Of a stretch of 64,000 nucleotides of DNA, positions 20,816 to 32,614 are shown one piece after another (the stretch's first letter is position 1; the number at the start of each line of letters is the position of its first letter). A model generated the notes under the pieces. That model worked only from the letters and a program-made list of their open reading frames with translations, ran no database searches and was not told the DNA's origin. The DNA comes from Chinchilla lanigera (taxonomy: Eukaryota > Chordata > Mammalia > Rodentia > Chinchillidae): contig NW_004955417.1 of the NCBI RefSeq assembly GCF_000276665.1, positions 17,863,828 through 17,927,827 of the forward strand, in the 5' to 3' direction. The position numbers and the translations under genes were made by a program.

Positions 20816-23800
20816 GAGGAGAATCTCAGGATTCTAAGTGATCACTGCAAACAGCCAAAATCAAGCAGACCTTGAGAAGCTGATTTGCAGAGACAAGCCT
20901 AGGCTCGGTATCAGGAGCTCAGCTGCAAATAAGTGAAGACTGAAGATTTCATGAAACTTGCAATTAAAATTTTTGAAAGAGCATTCACACACAGCAGCCT
21001 TTGTTCTGGAAGTCACTTAGGTTACACATTTAAGCCTGAGAGTGATCATATTTGTGTCCATGTAGCTGATCTTGTCAGGGAAATGAGTATTAACTACAAA
21101 TAAGGATGTCAAAGGTTGTGAATCCCAAGTATCACAACTTTAAGGTGAATGGAGAGGTAAGAAAAAACTTAGAGAAGAGTATTTAAAAAGATTGGCCAAT
21201 AAAGTAGGAAGAAAATCAGGTAAACATGGTGTCTTAAAAGGAAAAGGAAACACTTTAATAAGGAACTGATGAATTCTTTCATGTGCTGTGGACAAATCTA
21301 GTTAAATAAAACACAGATGCTGACCATGAGCTAATAAACATGGACAGGCAACAGAAGAACTTGACAAGAAAAGTCATGATAACCTAGTAGAGAAGAATTT
21401 CTAGGTTTAGTGGGTTCAAATAGAGTAAAACAATTGGGAAGATGAATGTAGGAAAATATTCTTGAATCATCTTGTTTCATTTTTCTTCCAAATATATGTA
21501 CATATTTTTCTTATGCTCTTCAAGTAAGGCAATTCAGGATCCTCTCTGTAATCTCTTTGAGAACATAAAATAATCATAAATTAAACTTTACCACAAAAGA
21601 GTGAAAACAATACAGTGTTGCTGACAATGTTGTATTCCAATGTTTTTCCCCCTTACTTCTTTGTCTTTAGTTTCAAAAATGTATCACTGGAGAGTAACTT
21701 GAAAGGTCAAAATTTGCACATGCTGTTGTCACCAAGTGAGACAGACTGGAAAGATTTTAAGTCACTGGCTGGGAATATACTCAATAATTTCTGGAAAAAG
21801 CCCAAGATATGATGTTAGAAATTGACTCATAGCTTTGCTAAAATCCAAGCCAGTAATACCTTACATCATATAAAAGTTGTAAGTCAATAAATAGTGCAGG
21901 GATACAAAATGTACCATCCTGAGTTGAGATAAGTAGTCTTACATACATTTCCTATGATAATACTTCCATACACTAGTTAAGGCTTTTCAAACTTTAGCAG
22001 TTATGTAAAAATAGTATAATTCTAAGTTACCTTGCAAGACGCAGAGATTGTAGACAGACATATTATTTGTTAATCCACAAACCATGATTTCATTTAGAAC
22101 TTCTTAAAATTATTTGTTTTTTACCAATAAAAATTATTAATGAATGTAGAAGTATGTGGTTTGAGAAATACCCTATTTAATACATATTGCTGAAGAATAT
22201 TATAATAAATTAACTTAATCACACTTTTGAAGCATTACAAAGTATAAGAAATACATGGTAGTCAACCAGTAATACTCCACTGGCACACTATTCATCGTTA
22301 TATGAGGTATGATGTTTGTGCCCCACTGATATGGAAATGGTCACTCTAATAATGTTATACTGGAGCTTTATCAAGTTGCTTATGTTTTTAAAATTTCATT
22401 ATTGAGAATAAAGAAGTAAATAAACCGAGCTCGACCCTTAGGGCCCCTCTTGCAAACACCTATGGATAGAAAAAAATGCTGAATTATTAGTGACTTACAA
22501 ATGCTTTTGCTGGTTGTGCACACTGATATCCAGTTGTTACCAGTCAATCTCAATTTGAGGGCTGATGCTATATCTGACATATTTAGGGCTGCTGAGAAAT
22601 TGCAGTTGCATATGCTACACCCCTTGCTTTGTATATTTGCTCATAATTAATAAATTAATAAATGCAGGATAAGAATTACATTATCTGATCATTTGCTAAT
22701 TGTAATGACACAAACACAAGAAAATATGATGATCTTTATTTTTATATTCAGTGCACTGTTTGCTCTTTCAGATTTTATCTTTGCTTATACTAGTTACTTA
22801 CAAAGTATACATTTGCTGGTTAAGTCTGTCCTCTCTGATGTTCAGGATGCCTGTCATACTTCATACTGAAGGGGCACTATTTACTAGCCTATTAATTAAT
22901 TACATTTTATTACAATTTGAAATGGATTGATAACCTGACAATTACTATTTAATTAGTTTTCTCTTGCATCTGATTGAAACATGACATTATAGGTTAGATT
23001 TCTAAGGTGGAGAAATTAAAAAAATAACTTGACAATGTGTTTAAGAACTATTAGACTGCTTCCATGTAAATTGTTTCTGAAGGCAAGATCTCTATTTCCT
23101 CTTCACTGACCATAGGAACTGTATGTCTGTAGGCTGCTTACAATGCCCTTTTTCTTCTCATCCCAAGTTTCAGGGATACTACCTTAGAAATATTCAAAAA
23201 ACCGTATGAAATTAGAACCAAGGAATTCTTTATTTTGGTGCAGATTCTAAGGAGTTTATGACATCCCTGTCAAACAAACGGAGTATCAGAAATAATTGTA
23301 GTTGAAATTTAACATTCTGTTCATCTATTCATAGTCAAATGCTTAGATTCTTATTTCAGTCTTTTTAGGAGAAGGAACTGTTGCTCTCTATTCCTTAGCA
23401 TCTAAGAGAACATGATAGATAGAAGATTTAATAAACAACAGTTGAATGAATAAATGAATATTGAATGAGATATCAGAAACTCTCGACAAAGATGAAGACA
23501 AATGTGTTATGTAAATGCCAAAACCATCATGTTAAATTTCTCAGCTGGGAGAGGGATTATAAGCTAAGACATAATGAACAGTAGGAAATTTAGGGAGGTA
23601 GTATTGAGATAATTTATCTCCACCATATGCTAATAACAGAACCAAGCATTAGTCCCAAATTTGCTAGATATATGGGAAAGTCATCATCAGCTGTCCAGTT
23701 TCCCTTAATATCACAATATGTCTGCCTTGCTTCCAAAAATTAAAAAGGCACATTACTTTCAATAAACAGTTCCTTCAGAGGTTTTTAAGATCTCCCTTTA

Positions 23801-23899
23801 TTGTCCACTTGTGTTTTTATTCTCTACTTCCATTGACAGAAAGAACTACTTTTATGTTTTTCTTTTCATAACTACCACATTTATTACATTTTGCAAATT
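20816..23899. other. Unique AT-rich sequence, about 3 kb
   Basis: No supportable gene. Short AT-rich blocks such as 22890-23000 (TAATTAATTACA, TTTAATTAGTTTTC) hold homeodomain-type TAATTA cores, which are common by chance at this base composition. A few bases near 23370-23470 resemble a MIR/L2 end (AACAGTTGAATGAATAAATG). Confidence 0.5.
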
Positions 23900-23915
23900 A
23901 ATAAGCCATACTTTT

Positions 23916-24017
23916 TTTTTTTTTTTTTTTTGGTTTTTCTCCGGTACCAGGAACCAAACTCATGACCTTGCGCTTACCAGGCAGGCGCTTTTGCCGCTGA
24001 GCTAAATCCCCAGCCCC
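23916..24017 (-). mobile_element. ID-type SINE, minus strand, young
   Basis: Long T run, GGTTTTTCTCCGGTACCAGG, CCTTGCGCTTACCAGGCAGG, CGCTTTTGCCGCTGAGC and AAATCCCCAGCCCC. A 16-bp duplication AATAAGCC(A/G)TACTTTT, one mismatch, lies at 23900-23915 and 24018-24033. Belongs to the subtype with GGCAAAAGCGCC rather than GGCAAAGCGCC. Confidence 0.96.
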
Positions 24018-24062
24018 AATAAGCCGTACTTTTGAGCAGACAAATTTCCTCAGCAGCAACAT

Positions 24063-24553
24063 TGTTATGGTTGGTACATTGTGTCAACTTGAGGAGTCTA
24101 GAAGATGAACTAAGTGACTCAGCAGTTCTGCATTCTGGGGTGGAAAGGACACACCCTTCCTGCACTAAAATGTTGTTCATTGTGTCAACTTGAGAAGTCT
24201 AGAAGGTTAACTATGTGACTCAGCAGGGAGCCAGGGCGCTTACTTTGTATTCATCCTGAGCCTGTGCAAGAGGAGGGCAAGGAGATGGTGTGGATGTAAA
24301 GGACCCTCCCAGGGTGTAGGCTGCATACAATGTAAAGGCGGAAAAGAGGCTGACTTTTCCCCCTTTTGCTCTTACTGCTTTTATTGTTTTCTGCAGCTGT
24401 GAATTGTTGCCCTCTGCCATGTTCCTCCTTACCTTGGAGCCAGCTGGTTATAGACTGAAACCTCCACAAACTGTGAGCTAAATCAGCCTTTCCTTCCTTA
24501 ATTTTGGTTGTCAGGTATTTTGTCTCAGCAAGGAGAGAAAAGTAACAAAGACA
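24063..24553 (+). mobile_element. Mosaic solo LTR: ERVL-like 5', MaLR-like 3'
   Basis: The first ~240 bp (TGTTATGGTTGGTACATTGT, two GTGTCAACTTGAG blocks, TTACTTTGTATTCATCCTGA) match the ERVL LTR at 7103. The last ~220 bp (CTCTTACTGCTTTTATTGTT, CTTGGAGCCAGCTGG, ACTGAAACCTCCACAAACTG, TGTGAGCTAAATCAGCC) match the MaLR-like LTR at 1946. The outer ends are TG and CA, with AACAT at 24058-24062 against ATCAT at 24554-24558, a 4-of-5 match. It therefore looks like one inserted unit, not two nested ones. Confidence 0.75.
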
Positions 24554-24558
24554 ATCAT

Positions 24559-24934
24559 AAATAGTATTTCCATGAAGTTTTCTGGCTGCTATATCAATTA
24601 CTATTATTTCTATTATGTTATGGAAAATGTTTTCATCTTCCATTTTATTATACAATGGACTTATATTTGGTCACACAAATGATACAATTTTGAAAAGCAT
24701 AGTGATTGAAGGTAAGAGCAGAAATATACTTTGGCTCCTTAATTTCCTATCCTATTGTTTTCTTCATGGGTCTGAATAGCACATACTCACATGAACTGGA
24801 AGTTTCCATACAAATTAAAATCCTTGAGTCAGAACTCACTATTTGGTGAAGTTTTATAGTGTTAGGAGCACAATGGAAGAGCAATTGTGCTCTGATCTCT
24901 TTCTCATCTCTGTTTTTTAGTACTACATGTTTAC
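24559..24934. other. Unique AT-rich spacer, no feature seen
   Basis: Nothing that I can support. Confidence 0.55.
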
Positions 24935-25653
24935 AGTATAATGGTTAGATTTATCTTGGGGAGCTTGTACAAGTATAAAACATATCTTAATTATTCTTCT
25001 GTCCCCTTTACCCCCTCCATTCCTGTTCCCTACAACTCTTCTTCTCTTCCCCATTTACAAAAGCTTTATTTGCATTTTTTCTCTTCAACTCTTTTTTCAA
25101 ATCCTTTTTCCCTTCCTTTGCTCCTCCCTCCATCTCTTGTTCTTTTCTCATTTGAAAAAAATTTCTTGCTACTTACTAATATTTATCTTCTAGTTTGCTC
25201 CTTATTTATACTTCAGGTTTCTCATATAGGAAACAATATGATATTTAAACTTGTGTGTGTGATCTATGTCACTAGTGTGGTCTGAAGATACATCTATTTA
25301 CTTAAAAATGCCTTCATTTTATCCTTCTTTATGACAAAGCAGTACTCCATTGTATATAGATAACACATTTCTTATCCATTCATCTGTTATTGGACATTTT
25401 GCCTATTTCAAAGATTTATCCATTATAAATTGTGCTGCTAGAGACATGAACATGGCATGTGTCACTGTGGTATGATGACTTTAACTCTTTTGGGAAGATA
25501 CCTAGGAGTAGACTAGCTGGGTCAAATGCAATTTCTAGTTTTAGTCTTTTGAAGAATCTTTATACTGATTTCCACCGTGGCTATGCCAGTTTACATCCTT
25601 ATCAACAATGAACAAACGTGTGTTTATCGCTGCAGCTTAGGCAGGATTTGTTA
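24935..25653 (-). mobile_element. LINE-1, antisense: 3' UTR and ORF2 end
   Basis: Antisense LINE-1 3' UTR (pyrimidine-rich 25000-25140, then TCTCATATAGGAAACAATATG) passes into ORF2 3' sequence: GCAGTACTCCATTGTATATA, GTGCTGCTAGAGACATGAAC, GATTTCCACCGTGGCTATGC. Same 3' UTR type as the plus-strand copy at 44.9-46.0 kb. Confidence 0.88.
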
Positions 25654-25667
25654 TTGATTGACTTCTT

Positions 25668-25820
25668 TTGTTTTTTGTCTTTTTGATACAAAGTCTCACT
25701 ATGCAGTTCAGGCTGATCTTGAGCCCACTTTGTAGCCCACGCTGGCCTTGAACTGGCAACAATCCTCCTGCCTCAGCCTTCTGAGTGCTGGGATTAAAAG
25801 TGTGTGCCACCACACCTGGC
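25668..25820 (-). mobile_element. B1-type SINE inserted in LINE-1
   Basis: AAAGTCTCACTATGCAGTTC, CACGCTGGCCTTGAACTGGC, CTCCTGCCTCAGCCTTCTGA and GTGTGCCACCACACCTGGC: a nearly full antisense B1. Flanked by a perfect 14-bp duplication TTGATTGACTTCTT at 25654-25667 and 25821-25834. Confidence 0.97.
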
Positions 25821-25834
25821 TTGATTGACTTCTT

Positions 25835-27297
25835 GATGATACTCTTCTTGATGACATTCTTTCTGGAGTAAGACGTAATCTCAATGTTGTTTTAATTGTA
25901 TCTCCTAGCTGCCCAGCAATTCTGAACATTGTTTTCTGTATTTATTGACAATTTCTACCTCTGCATCTGAGATGCATCTATTCATTGCAGATGCCTAGTT
26001 TTGGATTGATAAATTTGGGGTGTCTTTTAAAAAATTCTTTATAGAGTCTAGATATTAGTCCTTTGTCTAAGGAGCAGCTGACAAAATTTTTCCCATTCTG
26101 TAGGTTATCTCTTCACATGTTGGTGATTTCCTTTGCTGTGCAGAAGCTTTTTAAATTGATGTGATCCAATTGTTGATTCTTTGTTTACTTCTTATGCATC
26201 TAACTATTTTTTCAGAAAGCCTTTTCCTATACCTATGTCTTCAAGAGTATTATCTTCCAGCAGATTAAATGTTTCTGATTTAATATTTAGATCTTTAATT
26301 CATTTTTTATTTCAGTTTAATGCATGGTAAAGATATGTTTTATTTCAGTTTAATGCATGGTAAAGTTTCAGTCTTTGACATGTGGATAGCCAGTTTCACA
26401 GCACCATTTATTAAAGAGACTTCCTTTCCTGTAGTGAAAGTATTAGGTCCTTTAGCCAAAGCTAAGATAGCTAAGTGTGCGTAGACTTGTGTCAGCATCC
26501 TCTCTCCTGGTCCATTGTTGCACACATCTCTTTTTGTTGTTGTTGTCTTGTTCACCAACACCATGCTTCTTGTATCATTTTAGCTTAGTAGTATAACTTG
26601 AGGTCCAGGAGGTTGATGCTCCACCTTGGCTTACTTCGTTGGTAGTGTTGTTGCTACTGTAAGATTCTTCTAGTTCCCTATGCATTTTAGGATTTTTTCT
26701 CTAGTTCTATGAGGAATGCTATGGATAGTCTTGATCAATATTGTATTAAATTTGTATAAGACTTTAGGGCTCATGGGCATTTTCACTATTTGATTCTGCC
26801 TCCCCAGGAACAGGAGATATCTTCCAATTTTTTGATCTATTAGTCAGTATCATTTCTAAAGAAGCTATAATTTTCAGTGTAGAAGGCTTTCACTCCCTTG
26901 GTTAGTCAATTTGTAAGTTTTTCATTTTTCTTGATTCTGTGGTGAAAGGTGTTGTTTCCCTAAATTTTCTCTTGGTGAGTTTGTTATTGTTGTAAAAAAA
27001 AAAGCTATTGATTTTTTGAGTGGTGACTTTGTGTCCTACTACATTACTGAATTTGGTTATCCGTTCTAGGAGTCTTTTGGTGGAGTTTTTGTGGTCTTCT
27101 ATGTAGAAATACATATCATAAGCAAATACTGATAATTTAACTTCTATTCCTATCCTTATCCCTTTGGTTCTGTCTCTTGTCTAATTGCTCTGGCTAATGT
27201 TTTGAGACCTATATTGAACAGGAATGGTAGTTGTGGTCATCTTTGTCCTATTCCTTATTTTAGAGGGAACGTTTTCAGCCTATCTCTATGTAATATT
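25835..27297 (-). mobile_element. LINE-1, antisense: ORF2 segment
   Basis: Continuation of the same LINE-1: TAGATATTAGTCCTTTGTCT, TTTGCTGTGCAGAAGCTTTT, GCACCATTTATTAAAGAGAC, AGGAATGCTATGGATAGTCT, TGTCCTACTACATTACTGAA. ORF2 is disrupted by stops and indels. A 27-bp direct repeat occurs at 26306-26332 and 26338-26365. Confidence 0.9.
26306..26365. repeat. 27-bp direct duplication inside LINE-1
   Basis: TTTATTTCAGTTTAATGCAT plus GGTAAAG repeated with a 5-bp spacer. A recent replication-slippage-type duplication specific to this copy. Confidence 0.9.
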
Positions 27298-28020
27298 TGG
27301 TGGTGTTTAGTCAGGGTTTGCAAGGAGAATAATTGAATACAGAACATGTAATTTATTACATGTAATATTCTGTAATATTCATGAATATTACAGAACATGT
27401 AATATTCATCCAAAGAATTCAGTTCAAAAGAGTGCAGGAAATCTAAAGACCATAAGAATCTGGCTGAGTGTCTGGATTCCATGAGGATGTCCTCTGTGAG
27501 TCTAGCTGAAGACCTAGAGCCCATAACAATGCCCTCCACAAGTCTGTTTCCGGGATCTGCACTAAGAAGTTCCCAAGGTCAGTGGTGGAAGCTAGGAAGT
27601 CTGTGCCAGTGGGATGAAGGATCTGTGCTAGCAGGTTGATGGATTTGCACTGGAATGAGGAACTGATGCTCAAAGTAAGAATCAGAGCTCTCCCAAAAGT
27701 ACCACAGCCATCCTCAGCAGCAGTGAGTTCTTGAACTCAAGCAATTATGAGAACATCCAAGTTCATATCAGAAAAGCCAGCATGACAAGCTTCTCCAGGA
27801 GACTGGACAATGTACCATCTTCTTCTCTGGAGCCAGGAAGTGATGCTCAAAGTGAGGACCTGAGCTCCCTAAAAGTGAACCATAGCCATTTTCAGCAACA
27901 ACAAGGTCCCAGTCTCCTTTGACAAGGAGAAGAGCCAAGTTCATATCAGGAAAGCCAGCATGACAGGCTTCTCCAGGAGAACAAACAGCTCCCTAACAGT
28001 TCCTCCTCTTCTTCCCCAGT
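27298..28020 (-). mobile_element. ERVL-like LTR (antisense) inside LINE-1
   Basis: Starts GTTTAGTCAGGGTTTGCAAG, very like an antisense ERVL LTR end, and interrupts the LINE-1. Shares long blocks with the 4227-5106 copy: GTCTGTGCCAGTGGGATGAA, GATTTGCACTGGAA, ACCACAGCCATCCTCAGCA, AAGCCAGCATGACA. Holds the same two-unit internal duplication (27651-27802 and 27828-27980, period 177 bp). A 28-bp perfect palindrome lies at 27368-27395. Confidence 0.65.
27368..27395. repeat. 28-bp perfect palindrome
   Basis: Centre between 27381 and 27382; the half-site is TTCTGTAATATTCA. Just upstream (about 27344-27364) ACATGTAAT and ATTACATGT form a second short hairpin. Both lie at the start of the 27.3 kb LTR and are not conserved in the 4.2 kb copy. 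Confidence 0.95.
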
Positions 28021-29545
28021 TTGAGGAATATTGACTTTACATTTTCTCAAAGGAATTTTGCAGTGAATCCACTGGGACCTGACCTTTTCTTTTTCTGTAT
28101 TTTAAAAATTATTTTGTCAGTTTCATGAACTCATAATGGATTATCCAGTATTTCTGTAGCTTCTTGGCTCCATTTTGGCAAGTCATATTTATCTAGGAGT
28201 CCATGCATTTCTTCTGAATTTTTCATTTTATTAGAGTACATGTTTTCAATGTAAGTACTGATGATCTTTTGAATTTCTGAAGAATTCATTGTGATTTTTG
28301 TCCTTTTCAATCCTAATTCTGTGCATTTGGGTCTTTTCTTTCCTTATTTAGTAAGCTTGGCTAAGGGTTTGTCTATTTTACCCCATCTTTAAAAGAACAA
28401 TCTTCAATTCATTGATTCTTTGTCTTTCTTGTAGTTTCAATTGCATTAATTTATGCCCTGATCTTTATAATCCTTCTGTGTACTTAGTTTTGGTATCTAT
28501 TTTTCCTTGTGGTGTTTACCTTGCATCATTAGGTTATTTACTTGCACTCACTATGATTTTCTATTGTGAGAATTCACCACTACAAACTTCCCTCTGAGGA
28601 CTGCTTTCACCACGTCCCCTAGGTCTGGTATTCCATATAGGCTTTATCAATTGATTAGAAACTAATTTTTTTTTAAAATTTCATCTGTGACTTGAAATAT
28701 TTCAGTATGAACTACTCCTGACTTTAGGGCTTGTGAAATTCTGATGGGCTTTATAATTGATTTTTTTTCCTCTAACAGTTTTTGACAGCCTGCTCTTTTG
28801 TTAGATTTCTGGAACTTTGACTATGTATTTCCTGGGGTGCTTGGTTTCTTATCATGGCTGCTTGGGGTTCAATATACCTCACTTATTTGTATGACAAATT
28901 CTTTTCCTGTGATTGGAAAACTTTCTGTTACTGTTTTCATAAACAGGTTTTCTGTGCCTTTTGTGCTATCTTCTGATTTTTCATAAAATTTAACTTATCT
29001 CAGATTAGTTTTCTTTGAATCATCTAACAGCTGCTGGATCCATTTATCAGGTTCCTTGCTTTTAGGTGTCTCTCACTGGTTGACAACCAACCACAGCCAT
29101 GTCTTGTAGATCTCTCTATCCTCCTATTGTTTGATTGTGCTGCCCAAATTTTCAATAAAATTTTTAATCTCCCTGACTTCTGTTCAGAGCTCTTTTAGGG
29201 ATTCCATTTTTTTTTTTTTGTGCTGAGCATCACACTTTGCATCTCTTTCCTTAGCTCCTCCAGTTTCTTATAAGTGTCTTCTCAGACTTCCTGAAATTTG
29301 TTTTATTAGGATCATGATCTCTTTCAATTTTTCTTCTTTGATTTTTCACAAAGTCTTATTGATCAGTTCTGTTACCTCAGCTGTTGACATTTCAGATATT
29401 TTGGTTGTGTAAATTTTTATTTCTTCTCCCTTGTCTCCTAGATTTGTTTTGGGACACGTGAGAGCTTTTAGAGGAATTTTGTTGCCTTACTTTCTCATTT
29501 TCTGTTTGCTCTCTTTGCTGAGCCGTGCAGATTAATTATGGCAGG
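28021..29545 (-). mobile_element. LINE-1, antisense: 5' ORF2 toward ORF1/5' region
   Basis: LINE-1 resumes with ATTTTCTCAAAGGAATTTTG and runs through CATGCATTTCTTCTGAATTT, AACAATCTTCAATTCATTGA and CTATTGTGAGAATTCACCAC to a coiled-coil-like antisense block (TTCCTTAGCTCCTCCAGTTT, CTCAGACTTCCTGAAATTTG). Some consensus ORF2 sequence seems missing at the LTR junction near 28020, suggesting a deletion. The 5' end is unclear beyond the LTR at 29.5 kb. Confidence 0.8.
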
Positions 29546-29978
29546 TATTATGGCTTGTTTCTGGGTGTCCTTTCAAAGTATCATGCAGTCATACATTGGG
29601 TCTTCTGGAGGTGGCTCTATCTAGAATATGTGGTGCTTGGATGAGGGATGTTATGCTGGGATTGATTCATTATTCAATGCTGGGATTAATGCTGCTCTAC
29701 CCTGAGTGTAAGTGTTACCTAGCCTAAGGGTGCATAGACTAGATAGGATATAAGGAACAGAAAGAAGATTGCTGCTTGTCGCTTTCTGCTGTTGCTGCTT
29801 CCTGCCTTCTATGCCATGATTTTTTTTCTTCTTTGATGATCCTCTGCCATGCCACCCTGCCATGAAGCCAGCCAACTCTGAACTGAAACCTCTATAAACT
29901 GTGAGCCTAAATAATCTTTTCCTCCTTTAACTTTAGCTGTCACATATTTTGTCTCATCAATTAGGAAGTGGCTAGCTA
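29546..29978 (+). mobile_element. MaLR-like LTR, third copy of 1946 type
   Basis: ATTATGGCTTGTTTCTGGGT, CATGCAGTCATACATTGGG, GCCATGAAGCCAGCCAACTC, CTGAAACCTCTATAAACTGT, GAGCCTAAATAATC and TATTTTGTCTCATCAATT match the 1946-2319 LTR along its length. First base pair TA instead of TG; right end approximate. Confidence 0.8.
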
Positions 29979-30757
29979 TATTGCTCGTATCAAGGCTTTA
30001 GTTACTGTCTCTCTGTAGTTAGCTATTAGACTCCGACTCTGCTCTAGGATCCAACCACCTCCATTTACTTGAGAGAAGAAATTGCAACATATCTGGCTCA
30101 GTACCCAGTTATTTGGGAATGGACTACAGTATTGTTTATGTCCCCCTATACCCCACCAGGCAATTTAGATATTGACATACAGAGAAATCATTGTTAACAG
30201 CTCTGTCATCTTGCCTAAAGTAATAAAATCAGCAACAAGAGTAGCATCAACTAATTGCCTATAACTATGATATATAAATGACTTAAATCATTTGCAATGT
30301 TGTCAACTCTATTTCTACCACTTAGAATAACCCCAAGAGGCATAAAACTACTTTGACAACCATTTCACCGAAATGCAAAAAAGAGTAGCAGGAAGATCTC
30401 ATTTTGTGTATTGGTTCACTTTTGTTGTTTATAGGCAAAGTACATTGTTTGCTTACTTCATTAAATTTTCATTAATATTTTAGAAATGAAAAATTCTTGT
30501 AGTAAATATAAGTACTTTAAATTATCTCTTTTCCCCTTCCTTGTTCTTCTTTTTTTGTTCTTCTTATTCTTTTATATGAAAAAGAACATGTCCTTAAAAG
30601 AGAAACCTTAACTGAAGCTAGCTAAATGACCACAAAGAAATAGACCTATCAATTGTTTCCTATTTATTCAAGTGCTAGTTGACCCATCAATACATTTACC
30701 ATCATATAAATTTTACATGTACACATATGTTTCTAACTATTGGTTAACTATGCATGA
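29979..30757. other. Unassigned sequence
   Basis: The first few hundred bases may still belong to the antisense LINE-1 5' region, but I see no diagnostic motif. No gene. Confidence 0.45.
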
Positions 30758-31120
30758 AAGTCATTGTCTTAGTCACCTTCTCATTGCTGGGAGAAAGTAC
30801 CTGACACACAGAAGTTTGTAGAGGTTTCAGTCCATAGTCCACTGGTTCCAAGACACGGAGGATGGCATAGGAGAAACAGTTTATGGCATGGCAGACAGGA
30901 CGATATACTCCATGTATACACATAGAGCTCCTTCCAGACCACAACCGCCATACCTACCTCTTCCCACCCACTGGGATTCACCTCCCAACATCACAGTTTC
31001 CTATAACCCATCAGTGAACTAATCCAGTATCACACATTGATAATCTGTTCATCTCCCAAAAGGTGAAGCTCCCATCTATGAGCACATGAGAATTTGCAGG
31101 GACATCTAGTTATAAGGTAT
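30758..31120 (-). mobile_element. MaLR-like LTR, antisense
   Basis: GTCTTAGTCACCTTCTCATT followed by GAGAAAGTACCTGACAC at the left, and ATCTCCCAAAAGGTGAAGCT near the right, give the antisense MaLR layout (TTAGTC..TTGCT..ATACCTGA). The overlapping frames (30744-30981 minus) are inside it and not genes. Confidence 0.6.
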
Positions 31121-31979
31121 AGCAGTAATTTAAACTCAGAAAATGCAGTTACTTTTGGACTTGATGCAAGTGACTATAAACTTACTCAAGAGACTATACA
31201 CTTTCTGCTTCAGAAAGACACCTGAAAGAAGAATCTTTGGGATAAAGGGTGGGGAAATATGGATGAAATTTATTATTATTATTAATTATTTTTATCATGG
31301 TTGTTATTTTAATGATAAAGTCAGTACTAACTAGCCAGTTTGTTCAAATTATCATGTAATTCCCGTGCAAAAATTAAACTTTTAATTCCTTATAATAGAA
31401 AAGAAGTTTCTTGGAAATCGTTTTATAATTTTCTTATTCCAATAGAAAACTCATCCCCCAAACCATGCATAAGTATTATAAGGAAGAAAACTTAACTGGT
31501 GATATGTTAGATAGTTTTGTTTCTTTGTAAGGTCTTAGAAAATGAGTGTGCCCCAATATCTAAGAAGGTGCAATATGCAAAAAGATGTTTCTTTCATTCA
31601 GCCCTCAAACTGTAGTATAAAAATTTAAAACATTTGACTAAAATGAACTATTCCGCTACTTGCTGAACTTTTACAGTTGTCTTCAGAAAAATAGAATTTG
31701 GTGTAAAATTTAACAAAAAAGTATCAAATGTTTTCTTAATAAGGGTTTTCATTTTACTAATAGCAACAAAATGCTGCAAATATTATATTTTATTTCAATC
31801 TCGTGTAAGTTTTAAAAGCATAGACAGTAAAAAGATGGAGTTGTTCTGTGGGAGATTAGATACTTGGAAGGTCTGAAATATCAGAGAACCTGAGGGATTA
31901 ATGCTAAAGTTAGGATAATATAATAACAGGTTGAGAAAATAACAGACAATGCCAACTTTCTGTCCTATCTAATAGAATC
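31121..31979. other. Unique AT-rich sequence, no feature seen
   Basis: Nothing that I can support. Confidence 0.55.
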
Positions 31980-32037
31980 TATATAATTGCTTCATGAGTC
32001 AATAAAGATATATAATTGCTTCATAAGTCAATAAAGA
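31980..32037. repeat. 29-bp perfect-phase tandem duplication
   Basis: Copies at 31980-32008 and 32009-32037 start TATATAATTGCTTCAT and differ at one base (G/A). Confidence 0.95.
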
Positions 32038-32535
32038 CTACACAGCCTTGGGACTTACTGTTGCAGTGGTTGAATACTTAAAAAAATCTAACTCAGATTT
32101 AGAAGGAACAATTTGATCTGCACATCCATTATGCAAGTGAGAGATATTACATTGTACCACATTAATACATCTTAACCAAAACATTAAATGATTATTGAAA
32201 ATAAAATAAATTAATACAATAATAATTTACTGTTTTATGTAAGTTTTGTTCTCTTCAATCAATTCAGTTGTTCACCATAAAGATATGATTCCTCAAATCT
32301 TAGTTTTATATCACAAAAGCAAAGAAGAATGTTTTGTGCTATCAGTCTTTGTCTTATTTTAAAATTTGACTATCTATATCTGTATTTATATCTATATCTT
32401 TGTGTATCATCTATATACACATATGTGAGAAAATGCAGACGTGGATTAGAAGAGGAAATCTGAAACACAGACTAAAAGTCATTGGTTGTAGTATGAAGTG
32501 AAACTTTATAAACTCGAAAAAACCCTAAATTTATA
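32038..32535. other. Unique AT-rich sequence
   Basis: Includes a short ATCTAT-rich stretch around 32368-32420; otherwise nothing supportable. Confidence 0.55.
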
Positions 32536-32612
32536 ATCTAGCTCTTCTACTTAAGTGTTCCATGCAATTCATCTGTGTGTCACTTTTCATATCTACAGAT
32601 GGAAATAAATGC
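32536..32612 (+). mobile_element. MIR SINE fragment
   Basis: TAATCTAGCTCTTCTACTTA, then TGTCACTTTTCATATCTACA and GATGGAAATAAATG follow the MIR core order. Confidence 0.6.
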
Positions 32613-32614
32613 AC

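Noticed and set aside
24220..24655. Overlapping minus frames of 66 and 134 codons
   Set aside because: Inside or overlapping the mosaic LTR; no independent support.
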